From assembly GCF_001427635.1 (NCBI RefSeq), contig NZ_LMHA01000002.1:248001-312000 (forward strand): 64,000 nucleotides of DNA, in the 5' to 3' direction. The translations under genes were made by a program, and so were the position numbers. This DNA is from Pseudoxanthomonas sp. Root65 (GTDB taxonomy: Bacteria > Pseudomonadota > Gammaproteobacteria > Xanthomonadales > Xanthomonadaceae). The notes beneath the pieces were generated by a model. That model saw only the letters and a list, made by a program, of their open reading frames with translations, did no database searches and was not told the origin of the DNA. Positions 1 through 8,460 of the stretch are shown here, in pieces. The stretch's first letter is position 1, and every line of letters begins with the position of its first letter.

Positions 1-128
1 ATGTCGTGGTGCGCCGATCGTGACGCCAGTACGACAAACATGACGCTCGGCTGACGACGGCGGCTGGCGTTGACGGGCGCGTGACGCGTCCGCGCCTAGC
101 GTGTCTCCATTCCCGACGAGAAAGCGCC

Positions 129-620
129 ATGCATACGCCTGAAGAACTGGAAAAGAAGCTGTGGAAAGCGATCAAGTCCGACCGCACGCTGATGCTCGGC
201 CTGGACGGCGTAGAGGACGGCCATACGAGACCGATGACGGCCTTGCTGGAGCATGACGGGCGGGGTCCGCTGTGGATCTTCACCGCGACGGACAACCGGC
301 TGGCGCAGCAGACCCTGTCGCCGCAGCGTGCGATCGCCACCTTCGCGTCGATGGGGCATGACCTCTTCGCCAGCGTGCAGGGCTCATTGGTGCGCGACGA
401 CGACCGCGCGGTGATCGAGCGCCTGTGGAACCCCTTCGTGGCGGCCTGGTATGAAGGCGGCAAGGACGATCCCAAGCTCGCCCTGCTGCGTTTCGATGCC
501 GAACACGCAGAGATCTGGCTCAACGAGCACAGCCTGCTCGCCGGCGTGAAGATGCTGCTCGGCGTTGACCCGAAAGAGGACTACCAGGACAAGGTGGCCG
601 AGGTGAACCTGCGCGGCTGA
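129..620 (+). CDS. Pyridoxamine 5'-phosphate oxidase-like (general stress protein 26 type) flavin barrel protein
   Basis: 163 aa. Resembles the small FMN-binding split-barrel proteins related to general stress protein 26. Supporting stretches are the N-terminal RPMTALLEHDG/LWIFTATDN strands and the later WYEGGKDDPKLALLRF segment, which matches the loop and strand pattern of that family. The family usually binds FMN or F420; the substrate here is unknown. The ATG at 129 is preferred over the longer GTG start at 81 because the first 16 residues of the longer form look non-coding. It is a single gene; the next gene starts 163 bases on. Confidence 0.75.
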   Translation: MHTPEELEKKLWKAIKSDRTLMLGLDGVEDGHTRPMTALLEHDGRGPLWIFTATDNRLAQQTLSPQRAIATFASMGHDLFASVQGSLVRDDDRAVIERLWNPFVAAWYEGGKDDPKLALLRFDAEHAEIWLNEHSLLAGVKMLLGVDPKEDYQDKVAEVNLRG

Positions 621-783
621 GGCCGCGGTCGGTGTAGGCCATAGGTCACGGTTTCCCCAACGGCACATGACGTCGGCTGCCACACGGTGGCCGGCGTCGT
701 GTCGTGCGTACGTCACAGGGGAAAGCCGACATGCGGGAACAGGGGCGCGCATCGGCGATCACTCACATCGGACACCTCGCCCC

Positions 784-1089
784 ATGTTGTTCTATTCGCA
801 CACTCATCTGCACGCCGCGCTGGAGCGGTTGGAAACCAGCGATGCCCGCACCACCGGCCAATTCGAAGCGCTGACGGTCTGGGTTGCCGCGCTGGTACAG
901 ACCCATCCCGATGGCGAGCGCCTGCGGGCTGCTGCGCAGACCCTGTCGGCACGCAATCCGTTCCGTGCGATTTGCCAGTACCAGGAAGAAGTGGCGGCCT
1001 ACGACGCCACGTTCTGCCAACTGCAGTCACTGGTCGCTGCTTCCGAAATCCCCCCACGCGTGCGCATGCCGTTGCCGCCCAACGTCTGA
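784..1089 (+). CDS. Hypothetical protein, 101 aa
   Basis: I do not recognise the family. The protein is predicted to be mostly helical and soluble, with a leading MLFYSHTHLHAALERLE segment and amphipathic helices containing RLRAAAQTLSARNPF and EVAAYDATFCQLQSLV. There is no signal peptide or membrane segment. Length and helix pattern recall small chaperone- or secretion-associated helical proteins, but that is only a shape argument. The ATG at 784 was chosen because the upstream in-frame sequence does not look coding. Confidence 0.5.
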   Translation: MLFYSHTHLHAALERLETSDARTTGQFEALTVWVAALVQTHPDGERLRAAAQTLSARNPFRAICQYQEEVAAYDATFCQLQSLVAASEIPPRVRMPLPPNV

Positions 1090-1516
1090 GGCGCGCCTCG
1101 TGCGGCACCGGCCGTCCATGCGTGCTGCGCGCGTGGGCAGCAATGAGTCAGCATGAGCAGGGGAAGGGTCTCGTGCTTCTCCTTCCCCCGTGTCAAGCGG
1201 GAAACGTGCCGCGAGCCCGGCCCCCGTACCTAACACGGGGACGCGGGAGTGGCGCTTCCATAAGAGGGTACCGCGCCAGCGATCCTTCGACGGGGACGCA
1301 CCTGCAGCCAAGCTGGGCGAAGCTAGGGCTTCGCACAACGGTACCCTTGTGGTCGCCGTGGCTGTTTCACCTGGATCCGGCAGGCCGCTGTCGCGGCATC
1401 GACCACGCCTGCAGTGTCGCGCGGCGTTCGCAAAGATCGCGTCAACGCCGTGCGACCGCACGTGCATAACTGCGCGCCGGATCACATGATGGCGTGAACG
1501 CGTGCTGTCGGGCGCT
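1090..1516. other. 427-base gap without a convincing gene; contains an inverted repeat
   Basis: No reading frame here has convincing protein-like composition. A 9-base inverted repeat, AGGGTACCG at 1265-1273 and CGGTACCCT at 1339-1347, encloses about 65 bases and extends imperfectly outward to 10 of 12 pairs (AAGAGGGTACCG versus ACAAGGGTACCG). It could be a structured RNA, a decayed element or chance. The stretch lies between two convergent genes, so no protein-coding promoter is expected in it. Confidence 0.35.
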
Positions 1517-2914
1517 TCAGCGTGCGGGCGTGGTCGGAGCAGCGCCGCTGGCGTCGATGAACACCGGGTTGGAATAGAACCACAGGTCCTGCCACGGATC
1601 TTCGCCGGGCACATCGGCGGGCGGTGTCGCGTCCAGCGTATTGCTGCCGCGTGCACGCACGAAGGCGCCGCGCGCGGGTACCGGCAGCGTCCACGTAGCG
1701 ACCAGCATGTCGCCGTCGCGGCGCCAGCTGTCGGCGCGCCAATGGCGCGTCTGCATCATCGGTGTGCCTTGGTCGCCGAGGGTGCCGACGATCAGCTCCA
1801 TCTGCGCCAGTACCGGGCGCGCGCCCTCGGCGTTCGGCCGCGAAGGCTGGCGCACGCGCAGTTCGATGCGCATCGTCGTGCCGACGGGCAATGCCAGGGT
1901 GTCGCCGAGGGTCGCCACGTGCGCGGCATCGTCGCCGCGCACCGTCAGTTCCAGCGCGTCGATCAGGTCGCCGGTGACGGCGAACATGCGGCCGTGGCGC
2001 AGGCCGTCGAGGATGTCCCCGGCCTCGCGTCGCGCCCAGACGTAGGTCTTGCTGTATTCGCCGGGATCGTAATCGCGTCCGCCGTCGCGCAGGTTCTCGT
2101 GCGAGTCGGACGTGGCGGTGATCCAGAATCGCCGGCCCTCGGCCAGCAGCGTGTCCCAGACGCCGCCGACCTGCGTGGTCATCTGGTCGAAGCCGCCGAA
2201 GGTCGGTGCTGCCCGGTTGCGGTACAGGCCGCGCTCGCTGCGGATGGCCTGGTGGCCGGGGGCGCCTTCCATGCCCACCAATACGCGCGGTGCGGCGTCG
2301 TGCCAGGCGCGCAGTTCGTCCGGTTCCACCTCGCCCCACTGGCCCACGCCGGTGGCGGTGCGCGAGGGATGGTTGACGAACATCAGTGGCGGCGCGGGCA
2401 GGGCGCGCATGTGCGCCAGCGCCGCGAGCATGGTCTGCGCCTCGTCGCGCTGCATGCCGTCCACCGGTTCGTTGCGGCTGAAGCGGCGCTCGATGTCGAC
2501 CAGGTCATCACGCTCATGCGGACCGGGCGCGATGATCAGCGAGGCATGCTCGGCCGCCGGCACGTCGAACTCCATGCCGTTGAACTGGATCAGTGGCGGC
2601 ACGTCGCGGCGCGCCTGTTCCAGTGCGGGCCATGCGTGGTCACGGGTGACGGCCGAGTGACCAGGGCCACCGTGGTCGGTATGCACCATCCAGGTGAGGC
2701 CATATGCGAGTGCCTGTCGTGCATTGCGGCTGCGCGTATACGGGGAGTCGCCGCCGCGGAGGGGTGTGGGTGGTGAGGTGGTGCGATCCCAGTCGACGCT
2801 CCACTCGCTGTGCACGTGGTGGTCGCCGGCCTGCCAGGCACGGCCTTCATCGTCGGCCATGGCATTCGTGGACAGGGACAGGGCCAGCAGAGCCGGCAGC
2901 AGGAAGCAGCGCAT
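1517..2914 (-). CDS. Secreted PHP-domain metallohydrolase (CehA/McbA-like)
   Basis: 465 aa with an N-terminal signal peptide (hydrophobic core to about residue 19, then ADDEG), so probably periplasmic. The PHP metal-binding pattern is visible: DHHVH (H33, H35), HTDH (78-81), E115 in FNGMEF, H182 in NHPSR, and D270/H272 in TSDSH. The family hydrolyses phosphoesters, and CehA-type members hydrolyse other esters and carbamates. The ATG at 2914 is used although the same frame stays open far upstream through the receptor gene. It follows the TonB receptor by 92 bases on the same strand, with a strong hairpin between them, so it probably acts on what the receptor imports. Confidence 0.8.
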   Translation of the reverse strand: MRCFLLPALLALSLSTNAMADDEGRAWQAGDHHVHSEWSVDWDRTTSPPTPLRGGDSPYTRSRNARQALAYGLTWMVHTDHGGPGHSAVTRDHAWPALEQARRDVPPLIQFNGMEFDVPAAEHASLIIAPGPHERDDLVDIERRFSRNEPVDGMQRDEAQTMLAALAHMRALPAPPLMFVNHPSRTATGVGQWGEVEPDELRAWHDAAPRVLVGMEGAPGHQAIRSERGLYRNRAAPTFGGFDQMTTQVGGVWDTLLAEGRRFWITATSDSHENLRDGGRDYDPGEYSKTYVWARREAGDILDGLRHGRMFAVTGDLIDALELTVRGDDAAHVATLGDTLALPVGTTMRIELRVRQPSRPNAEGARPVLAQMELIVGTLGDQGTPMMQTRHWRADSWRRDGDMLVATWTLPVPARGAFVRARGSNTLDATPPADVPGEDPWQDLWFYSNPVFIDASGAAPTTPAR

Positions 2915-2971
2915 GGGACCTCGCAGGATGCGGCGACGCCGTCGCAGAAGCGGCGGGTCGCGGGAAGAAGA

Positions 2972-3001
2972 GGCGCGCCGCGGCCGGTGCCGCGGCGCGC
3001 C
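2972..3001 (-). terminator. Strong intercistronic hairpin after the TonB receptor gene
   Basis: Perfect 12-base stem GGCGCGCCGCGG / CCGCGGCGCGCC with a 6-base loop, starting 5 bases after the receptor stop codon. On the minus strand it is followed by a pyrimidine run (TCTTCTTCCC). It may terminate most receptor transcripts, or stabilise the receptor mRNA while lowering expression of the downstream hydrolase. Confidence 0.55.
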
Positions 3002-3006
3002 GGGGC

Positions 3007-6000
3007 TCAGAAATCCGCGCGCAGGCCCAGGCTGATGCGGCGGCCCGACTTCTCGTACATCGTCGGGAAGGACGGGTCCATGGTGTAGCCGCTGGTCTCT
3101 TCGTCGGTCAGGTTGATGCCCTTGAGGCTCAGCTTGAGGTGGTCGCTGATCCGGTAGCCGATCGAGACGTCGAGCTGGCCGTAGGCGTCGCGCCAGATCG
3201 GATACATGTTGTAGCCGATCGACTCCACGTATTCGTCCTTGTGGTTGTAGGACACGCGGGCGTCGAAGCGTGCGTTCTCGTAGTAGGCGGTGAAGTTCCA
3301 GGTCTTCTCGGACAGGCCGGGCATGGGCGTGCGGATGCCCAGGTCCGATTCGCCGGCCAGCGAGCTGTCCAGCATCGTGTAGTTGGCATTGATGCCGAAG
3401 CCTTCGAGCGCCGGGTGGAACGTGGCCAGCGGCAGGTTGGCGATCAGCTCGATGCCGTCGACGTCGTACGAGCCGTCGGCGTTCACCGGCTGGTAGACGT
3501 CGAAGTCGTAATAGCCGTTGAGCGTGCCGTTGGCGTTGTAGACGGCCACGTCCTCGACCACGCCGGTCAGCGCGTTCACCACTACCCCGTCGATCTTCTT
3601 GTGGAAGTACGACGCCGCCAGCAGGCCACCGTTGTCCAGGTACTTCTCCAGGCCGATTTCCCACTGCTTGGCGTAGGTGGGCTTGAGGTCCGGGTTGCCG
3701 TCGGTGAAGCGGAACGAACTCCAGCTGGCGGTGCGCTTGTAGGCCACGTCGGTCAGCGCCGGACGGATCAGCGTCTCGGAGCCGGCGGCGCGCAGCAGCA
3801 GGCCATCGGACAGCTCGGCGGTCAGGTTGAAGCTGGGCAGCACGTCGGTATAGCCACCGTCGCTGGACACCGGCGTGTCGGTATAGCCGGTGCTGCCATC
3901 CGGATTCTGCACCGGGTGGTAGCCGAAGGAGGTGACGGAGGTGTCGATGTAGCGCGCGCCCGCGTTCACCGTCACCGGCACGCGGCCGAGGATGAAGTCG
4001 AAGTGGGTCATCGCGTAGAGCGCGGCGACTTCTTCGTCCACGCGGTAGTACTGCGCGTCGTCGAACGGCGTCGAGAAGCCGGGGTAGCGGAAGTAGCCGC
4101 GGGCGAACGCGTTCGACACCTGCCGCCAGTCGAGGTCCTTCACGCTGTAGGCACCACCGGGGACGATGTCGCCGATGGCCTGCAGCGGGCTGTCGGCCAG
4201 CGTGCGCGTGTTGACCCAGGAAGTGTCGCCAGCGGACGGGCCGGTGATCTTCAGCTCGCCGTACTGGCGCTCCTTGCTGCGGTCGGTGTAGCGGCCACCG
4301 AACTGCACGCTGCGCAGGGCGGACAGGAACGGCAGGTCGAGCTTGCGCGTCACGTCCAGCTTGGCGGCGTACTTGTCGTCGTCGATCTTCTCCAGCGTGG
4401 TCTCGTAGGCCTCGAACAGGTAGCGCTCGGGCGAGCCGTACATGTCGAAGCCGGCCGAGCTGGCGCTGGGGATGGTCTCGCCACTGCGCCCGGTCCAGCG
4501 CGTGCGCGACGGCGCGTAGGCGACATGCTTCAGGTTCGAATAGTCCAGCGTCTTCTCGGCGCCGGAGTAACCCGCCATCGCCTCGACGTCCCAGAGGTCG
4601 TTGTTCCAGTCCAGGGCGAGGCTGTACTGGCCGTAGTCGGTCTTGTTGATGCGCTCCTTGCTGAGGAACTCGTGCTGTGTCGCCGTGTAGGACACGTCGC
4701 GCAGCACCAGCATGCCGTACTCGGACAGCGTGGTGTCGTCGTATTCGTGGATCGTTTCCAGCGTGCTGCGGCTGGAGGCTGAATACGCGGCCGCGTCGTA
4801 CTCGTCCTCGGTGGTGTCGTAGCCGCCGACCATGGCGTCGAAGGTCAGGCTGAAGGTGCGGCTGGGCTTGTACTGCAGCGAGGCCGTGGCGCCCCACTTG
4901 TCCTGGTCGTTGAGGTAGACGCGGTCGCCCACCTTGTCCTGGAAGATGATCAGGTTGCTTTCGGCGGTGTTGGCGCGGTTGTCGATGATCCGGCCGGTGT
5001 CGCGCTCGATCACCGCCTCGGCCTGCGAGCCGCGCGTGCCGGACGCGCCGAGGAAGCGCGACATCGGGCGGAAGTTGATGCCCGAGGTGGAGTCGGTGCG
5101 GTTGGTGCGCTGCGCATGCGCGAAGGAGACCAAGGCGCCCCAGTCGCCCCAGGTGTCGCTGGCGAGGAAGGCGAATTTGGGGTCGGTCTCTTCGGAGATC
5201 GAGTTGTGCGCGCCTTCGGCGGAGAACACCAGCTTGCGGTCGCTGTAGTCGAACGGCCGTGCGGTGGAGATCTTCACCGAGCCGGCGATGCCGCCTTCCT
5301 CGTCCGCCGCGGTCGGCGACTTCTGCACGGTGACCTGCTGGATGATCTCGGAGGCGAACAGGTCGAACTCGACATCGCGCCCGCCGCTGCCGGAGGCGGT
5401 GGCCAGGTCGTTGATGGAAACGTGGGTGTACTCGGACGGAAGCCCGCGCACGTTGACCTTGCTGCCCATGCCCTTGTTGCGTTCGATGGTCACGCCGGGC
5501 ATGCGCTGGAGCGCCTCGGCGAGGTTCTGCTCGGGAAAGTCGGCCACGTCGGTAGCGACGATGGAATCGGAGAAGCCGACGTTGTAGCGCTTGATGTCGA
5601 CCGCCTGTTCCAGGCTGCGGCTGTAGCTGCCGACCACTTCGATGCTTTCCAGTTGCTGCGCATCCACCGCCGAGGCCGACGGCGTACCGGCGGACGGCGC
5701 GGGTGCCGCCGCAGGCGCGGCGGGTGCGGACGACGGCGTGGTCGCGCCGGTGGCTTCGATGGTCACCGTGCTGGCGTTGAGATAGCGGTAGCGCAGGCCG
5801 GTACCGTCGAGCAGGCGGGTAAGCGCCTGCTCGGAGGAGAGCCCGGCGGGCACGGCGCGCGTGCGCGGATTGCCGGCCTGCGCGTTGTAGACGAACTGCA
5901 GCCCGGTCTGGCGCGAGAGGGCATTGAGCGCGCTGTCGAGCGACTGCGGCGGGATGGCGTCGGTCGCGGCCGTCGCCTGCTGGGCGATCGCGTTGACGGT

Positions 6001-6048
6001 CGTGGCCTGCAGGGCGAGGGCGATGGAAAGGACAAGGAGTCGGCGCAT
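3007..6048 (-). CDS. TonB-dependent outer-membrane receptor with N-terminal STN signalling domain
   Basis: 1013 aa. Order: signal peptide (about 1-22), STN domain (about 35-100, IPPQSLDSALNALSRQTGLQ to NASTVTIEA), Ala/Pro-rich linker (about 100-130), TonB-box region around ESIEVVGSYS, plug (LAEALQRMPGVTIERN, VNVRGLP) and a 22-strand type barrel ending in the outer-membrane signature SLGLRADF with C-terminal Phe. Layout is that of FecA/FpvA-like transducers, which import a ligand and signal to a FecR protein in the inner membrane. The neighbouring FecR and sigma genes fit this. The ligand cannot be read from sequence; the downstream PHP hydrolase suggests an ester or phosphoester compound rather than a plain siderophore. 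Confidence 0.92.
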   Translation of the reverse strand: MRRLLVLSIALALQATTVNAIAQQATAATDAIPPQSLDSALNALSRQTGLQFVYNAQAGNPRTRAVPAGLSSEQALTRLLDGTGLRYRYLNASTVTIEATGATTPSSAPAAPAAAPAPSAGTPSASAVDAQQLESIEVVGSYSRSLEQAVDIKRYNVGFSDSIVATDVADFPEQNLAEALQRMPGVTIERNKGMGSKVNVRGLPSEYTHVSINDLATASGSGGRDVEFDLFASEIIQQVTVQKSPTAADEEGGIAGSVKISTARPFDYSDRKLVFSAEGAHNSISEETDPKFAFLASDTWGDWGALVSFAHAQRTNRTDSTSGINFRPMSRFLGASGTRGSQAEAVIERDTGRIIDNRANTAESNLIIFQDKVGDRVYLNDQDKWGATASLQYKPSRTFSLTFDAMVGGYDTTEDEYDAAAYSASSRSTLETIHEYDDTTLSEYGMLVLRDVSYTATQHEFLSKERINKTDYGQYSLALDWNNDLWDVEAMAGYSGAEKTLDYSNLKHVAYAPSRTRWTGRSGETIPSASSAGFDMYGSPERYLFEAYETTLEKIDDDKYAAKLDVTRKLDLPFLSALRSVQFGGRYTDRSKERQYGELKITGPSAGDTSWVNTRTLADSPLQAIGDIVPGGAYSVKDLDWRQVSNAFARGYFRYPGFSTPFDDAQYYRVDEEVAALYAMTHFDFILGRVPVTVNAGARYIDTSVTSFGYHPVQNPDGSTGYTDTPVSSDGGYTDVLPSFNLTAELSDGLLLRAAGSETLIRPALTDVAYKRTASWSSFRFTDGNPDLKPTYAKQWEIGLEKYLDNGGLLAASYFHKKIDGVVVNALTGVVEDVAVYNANGTLNGYYDFDVYQPVNADGSYDVDGIELIANLPLATFHPALEGFGINANYTMLDSSLAGESDLGIRTPMPGLSEKTWNFTAYYENARFDARVSYNHKDEYVESIGYNMYPIWRDAYGQLDVSIGYRISDHLKLSLKGINLTDEETSGYTMDPSFPTMYEKSGRRISLGLRADF

Positions 6049-6104
6049 CGTGGAGTCCGGTAGTGTGGGGTGGTGGGGTCGCGCTCATCGCGCGCTCACC
6101 TCCC

Positions 6105-6165
6105 TACGATTCCGCACGAAGAAGATCGGGCACCGTTTTCTTCGTGAATTTTTTCTTACAGCGCC
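6105..6165 (-). promoter_or_regulatory. Candidate ECF-sigma promoter region with inverted repeat upstream of the receptor gene
   Basis: The 120-base gap between fecR and the receptor holds an A-rich block (AAGAAAAAATTC on the minus strand) and a 9-base inverted repeat CACGAAGAA / TTCTTCGTG (6115-6123 and 6138-6146). FecI-type promoters often carry an A-rich -35 element. Position and composition make this the likely site for the adjacent ECF sigma factor, but I cannot fix the -10 box. Confidence 0.35.
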
Positions 6166-6168
6166 GGC

Positions 6169-7218
6169 TCAGTAGGTGCCGGACACGGGCGCGTGGCGCG
6201 AGCGCACGCGGATCTCGCCGTTGCCGGTCGTGGTCGTCAGCGTGGGGTGTTCGTCGAGGAACGCGCGCAGCGAGGCGAGGTCGTTCGCCTTGAGGTTGCC
6301 GGTCAGGCGCAGCGCGCCAGCGACGCTGTCGTCCACGTGCAGGCGCACGCGGTTCATGCGGTTGAAGCGGTCGGCGATCTCGCGCAGCGGTTCGTCGCGG
6401 AAGACGATGCGGCGTTGCCACCAGGCGGTGAGCACGTCGGGGTCTTCCCGGCTGATCGACACACGACGGTCGCCATGCCCGATGCGCGCCGCCTGCCCGG
6501 CATGGAGATCGGCGAGCAGGCGGCCCGCACCGCCGTCGTCGATCACGTGGATGCGTCCTTCGGTGACGCCGAAGCGCGCCTGGTCGCGTTGCAGCGAGAC
6601 ATCGAAGGTGGTGCCGATGTCGCGCACTTGCAGTCCCGCCGCCTGCACGGTGAAGGGGCGCAGGCCGGGGGCCACGACGAAGCTGGCCTGGCCACGCGTC
6701 AGCGCCACCTGCCGGCGGAACAGGCCGAATGCGACCGAGGCTTCGCTTTCCGCATTCAGATGCAGCACCGTGCCATCGTCCAGCGCGAACACGCGCGTCT
6801 CCCCGTGCGGCGCGGCATACATGCGCGGCGGCGGCGTGGCGAAGTGCAGGCCGGCGGCGACGCTGAGCAGCAGGGCGGCGGCCACTGCCATGCGCGGCAG
6901 CCAGGTGCGCTGGCGCGGACGCCGCGTCTGCGCCGCCGCGATCCGCGCGCGACCCAGCGACACGACGTTGTCGCCGTCGCGGTGACCGGCGATGAAGGCA
7001 TCGACCTCCGCGTCCGCCGGCAGGGTGCGCACGGCGTCACCCAGTTCCGCGGCCACGCGCGCCATGGCGAGGTATTCGCGCAGGTGCAGCGGCGAGGCGA
7101 CCAGCCAGTCCATGAAGCGCTGCTGGTCGGCCGGGCTCAGGGCGCCTTCGCGCTGCAGCAGGTGCCATTGCGCGGCTGCTTCGGTGGTCGAGGGGGTGCC
7201 GGGTGCGTGGGGGCTCAC
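6169..7218 (-). CDS. FecR-family anti-sigma factor / signal transducer
   Basis: 349 aa. Cytoplasmic N-terminal region of the DUF4880 type (AAQWHLLQREGALSPADQQR), one membrane span near residues 110-130 (RMAVAAALLLSVAAGLHF), then the periplasmic FecR domain (RVFALDDGTVLHLNAES, VALTRGQASFVV, VRDIGTTFDV) and a C-terminal DUF4974-like domain. It would hold the sigma factor inactive until the loaded receptor's STN domain contacts its periplasmic part. Start is GTG at 7218, overlapping the sigma stop codon (GTGA), which indicates translational coupling. Confidence 0.92.
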   Translation of the reverse strand: MSPHAPGTPSTTEAAAQWHLLQREGALSPADQQRFMDWLVASPLHLREYLAMARVAAELGDAVRTLPADAEVDAFIAGHRDGDNVVSLGRARIAAAQTRRPRQRTWLPRMAVAAALLLSVAAGLHFATPPPRMYAAPHGETRVFALDDGTVLHLNAESEASVAFGLFRRQVALTRGQASFVVAPGLRPFTVQAAGLQVRDIGTTFDVSLQRDQARFGVTEGRIHVIDDGGAGRLLADLHAGQAARIGHGDRRVSISREDPDVLTAWWQRRIVFRDEPLREIADRFNRMNRVRLHVDDSVAGALRLTGNLKANDLASLRAFLDEHPTLTTTTGNGEIRVRSRHAPVSGTY

Positions 7219-7730
7219 GTCGCGTCTCCCATCGCCCGCCTGCACACCGCAAGCCCGCGCACGACATGCTTCTTCACCATGTGCGGGGACACGCCCATGC
7301 GCTCGGCGATCTGCCGGTAGGTCAGGCCGTCGCGGTACTGCATGACCAGCACCGCGCGGGTGCGCGTGGGCAGGCCGGCGAGCAGTGCCTGCATGTGCTC
7401 GCGACGCTGCACGCGCTCGGTCGCATCCTCGACACCTTCGGCAGGACTCATCAGCGCGGCGACCTGTTCGATGTCTTCGAGGGGCACCGGCGAGCGCTGG
7501 CGGCGCGCGGCCTGTTCGCGCGCCAGGTTGGTGGCGACGGTGTACAGATAGGCTTCGGGATTGGCGATGCGCTCGCCCTCGCCCTGGTGCGCGCGCAGCA
7601 GGCGCAGGTAGGTTTCCTGCACCAGGTCTTCGGCCTCGTCGTTGGCGCCACGGCGTGCGAAGAAACCGCGCAACGCGGGCGCCTGGTCGGTGAAGACGCG
7701 TGTCAGCGCCCGTAGTGCCTGCTCGGCCAA
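7215..7730 (-). CDS. ECF RNA polymerase sigma factor, FecI-like
   Basis: 171 aa. Sigma region 2 (DEAEDLVQETYLRLLRA, EAYLYTVATNLAREQ) and region 4 (RTRAVLVMQYRDGLTYRQIAER with helix-turn-helix GVSPHMVKKHV) are clear; size is normal for ECF factors. The likely start is TTG at 7730 (LAEQALRAL), with a GGGGACAGGA purine stretch upstream. It forms an operon with the overlapping fecR-type gene and probably drives the receptor gene 1.2 kb downstream. Confidence 0.9.
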   Translation of the reverse strand: MAEQALRALTRVFTDQAPALRGFFARRGANDEAEDLVQETYLRLLRAHQGEGERIANPEAYLYTVATNLAREQAARRQRSPVPLEDIEQVAALMSPAEGVEDATERVQRREHMQALLAGLPTRTRAVLVMQYRDGLTYRQIAERMGVSPHMVKKHVVRGLAVCRRAMGDAT

Positions 7731-7810
7731 CGTCCCGTCCTGTCCCCGGTAAAGGGCGGCACGGTACGTGGGGCCGATGACGGTTCGGTGACATGCCGCG
7801 GTGCGGACGG

Positions 7811-8020
7811 CTACAGACGGCTGATGTTGCGCAGCCGGATGGCGCCCGCCTCCACGCCCTGTTGCTTGGCGGCACGCATGCGCAGCGCCTGCATGGCGGT
7901 GTCTGCCGCGCAGGCCAGTGTCACCTGGCCCCAGGCGATGCGCTGGCCAGCGTCGTAGACCTCGTAGTCGGCAAAGTAATGGCGCGCAGCGGTGTCCGCC
8001 TCAGGTGCCGACGTGCACAT
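7811..8020 (-). CDS. Small hypothetical protein, 69 aa, last gene of the dehydroquinase-like cluster
   Basis: I do not recognise it. The sequence (ARHYFADYEVYDAGQRIAWG through GAIRLRNISRL) looks like a compact alpha/beta fold; there is no signal peptide. Its ATG at 8020 lies inside the end of the upstream dehydroquinase-like gene (20-base overlap, different frame), so it is probably translationally coupled and may act with that protein. The ATG at 8020 is preferred because a longer upstream extension would be Arg-rich shadow sequence of the upstream gene. Confidence 0.5.
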   Translation of the reverse strand: MCTSAPEADTAARHYFADYEVYDAGQRIAWGQVTLACAADTAMQALRMRAAKQQGVEAGAIRLRNISRL

Positions 8021-8447
8021 CGCATTCGCATTCGGCGCAGCCCAGCTGCTCCAGCGCGATCTCCAACGCCAAGGCGTAGCCGCGCGCGCCGTAGCCCTCC
8101 ACCACGGCGAGGCGGTGGCTTCCGGCGGAGGGCAGCGCGGACGCATGTCCGCCCAGGTCGCTGTGCACCTCCACGTATGGATGGGTGAGGCCCTGCACGG
8201 CCCGCTGCAGCAGGGGATGGTCCGTGAGTGTGCCCGGATCGAGCAGGGTGGCGCGCACCCCCCATTCGTTGGCCAAGCGCAACGCGGTCAGCACTTCCGT
8301 GCTGGAGCCGCAACTGCGCACCGCGAGGGTCTGCCCGGCGCAGCCGGCGCGCTGCACCAGCGCGCCCATCACCGCAGGCGGCAGTGGGGACGGCGGGCTG
8401 GTGAGCGCGTCGTGGCGCTCGGGTCCGCGGATGACAAGGATGGACAT
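8001..8447 (-). CDS. Type II 3-dehydroquinate dehydratase-like protein, probably not catalytic (paralogue 1)
   Basis: 148 aa, the size of AroQ. The fold landmarks align: MSILVIRGP with the AroQ N-terminal strand (ILxLNGPNLNLLG), LLDPGTLT with the INPGAYTHTS loop, PYVEVHSD with PFVEVHLSN, and GARGYALALEIAL with the C-terminal helix. Key AroQ residues differ: the NGPN and TREP/YG loop is lost, the NPG asparagine is Asp, and the FRH arginine segment is missing; the EVH histidine remains. This suggests a repurposed fold rather than a shikimate enzyme. It lies 13 bases downstream of a second such gene. Confidence 0.6.
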   Translation of the reverse strand: MSILVIRGPERHDALTSPPSPLPPAVMGALVQRAGCAGQTLAVRSCGSSTEVLTALRLANEWGVRATLLDPGTLTDHPLLQRAVQGLTHPYVEVHSDLGGHASALPSAGSHRLAVVEGYGARGYALALEIALEQLGCAECECDVHVGT

Positions 8448-8460
8448 GAGGGGCTCCGGC

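Noticed and set aside
2704-4782. Long open frame on the plus strand across the TonB receptor gene (692 codons)
   Set aside because: It is antisense to a clearly recognised receptor gene. GC-rich third positions keep the opposite frames open, and the translation is low-complexity Val/Ala/Gly/Arg without domains.
1517-6088. Single 1523-codon frame joining the PHP hydrolase with upstream sequence
   Set aside because: The upstream part runs out of frame through the receptor gene; the PHP gene has its own ATG and signal peptide at 2914.
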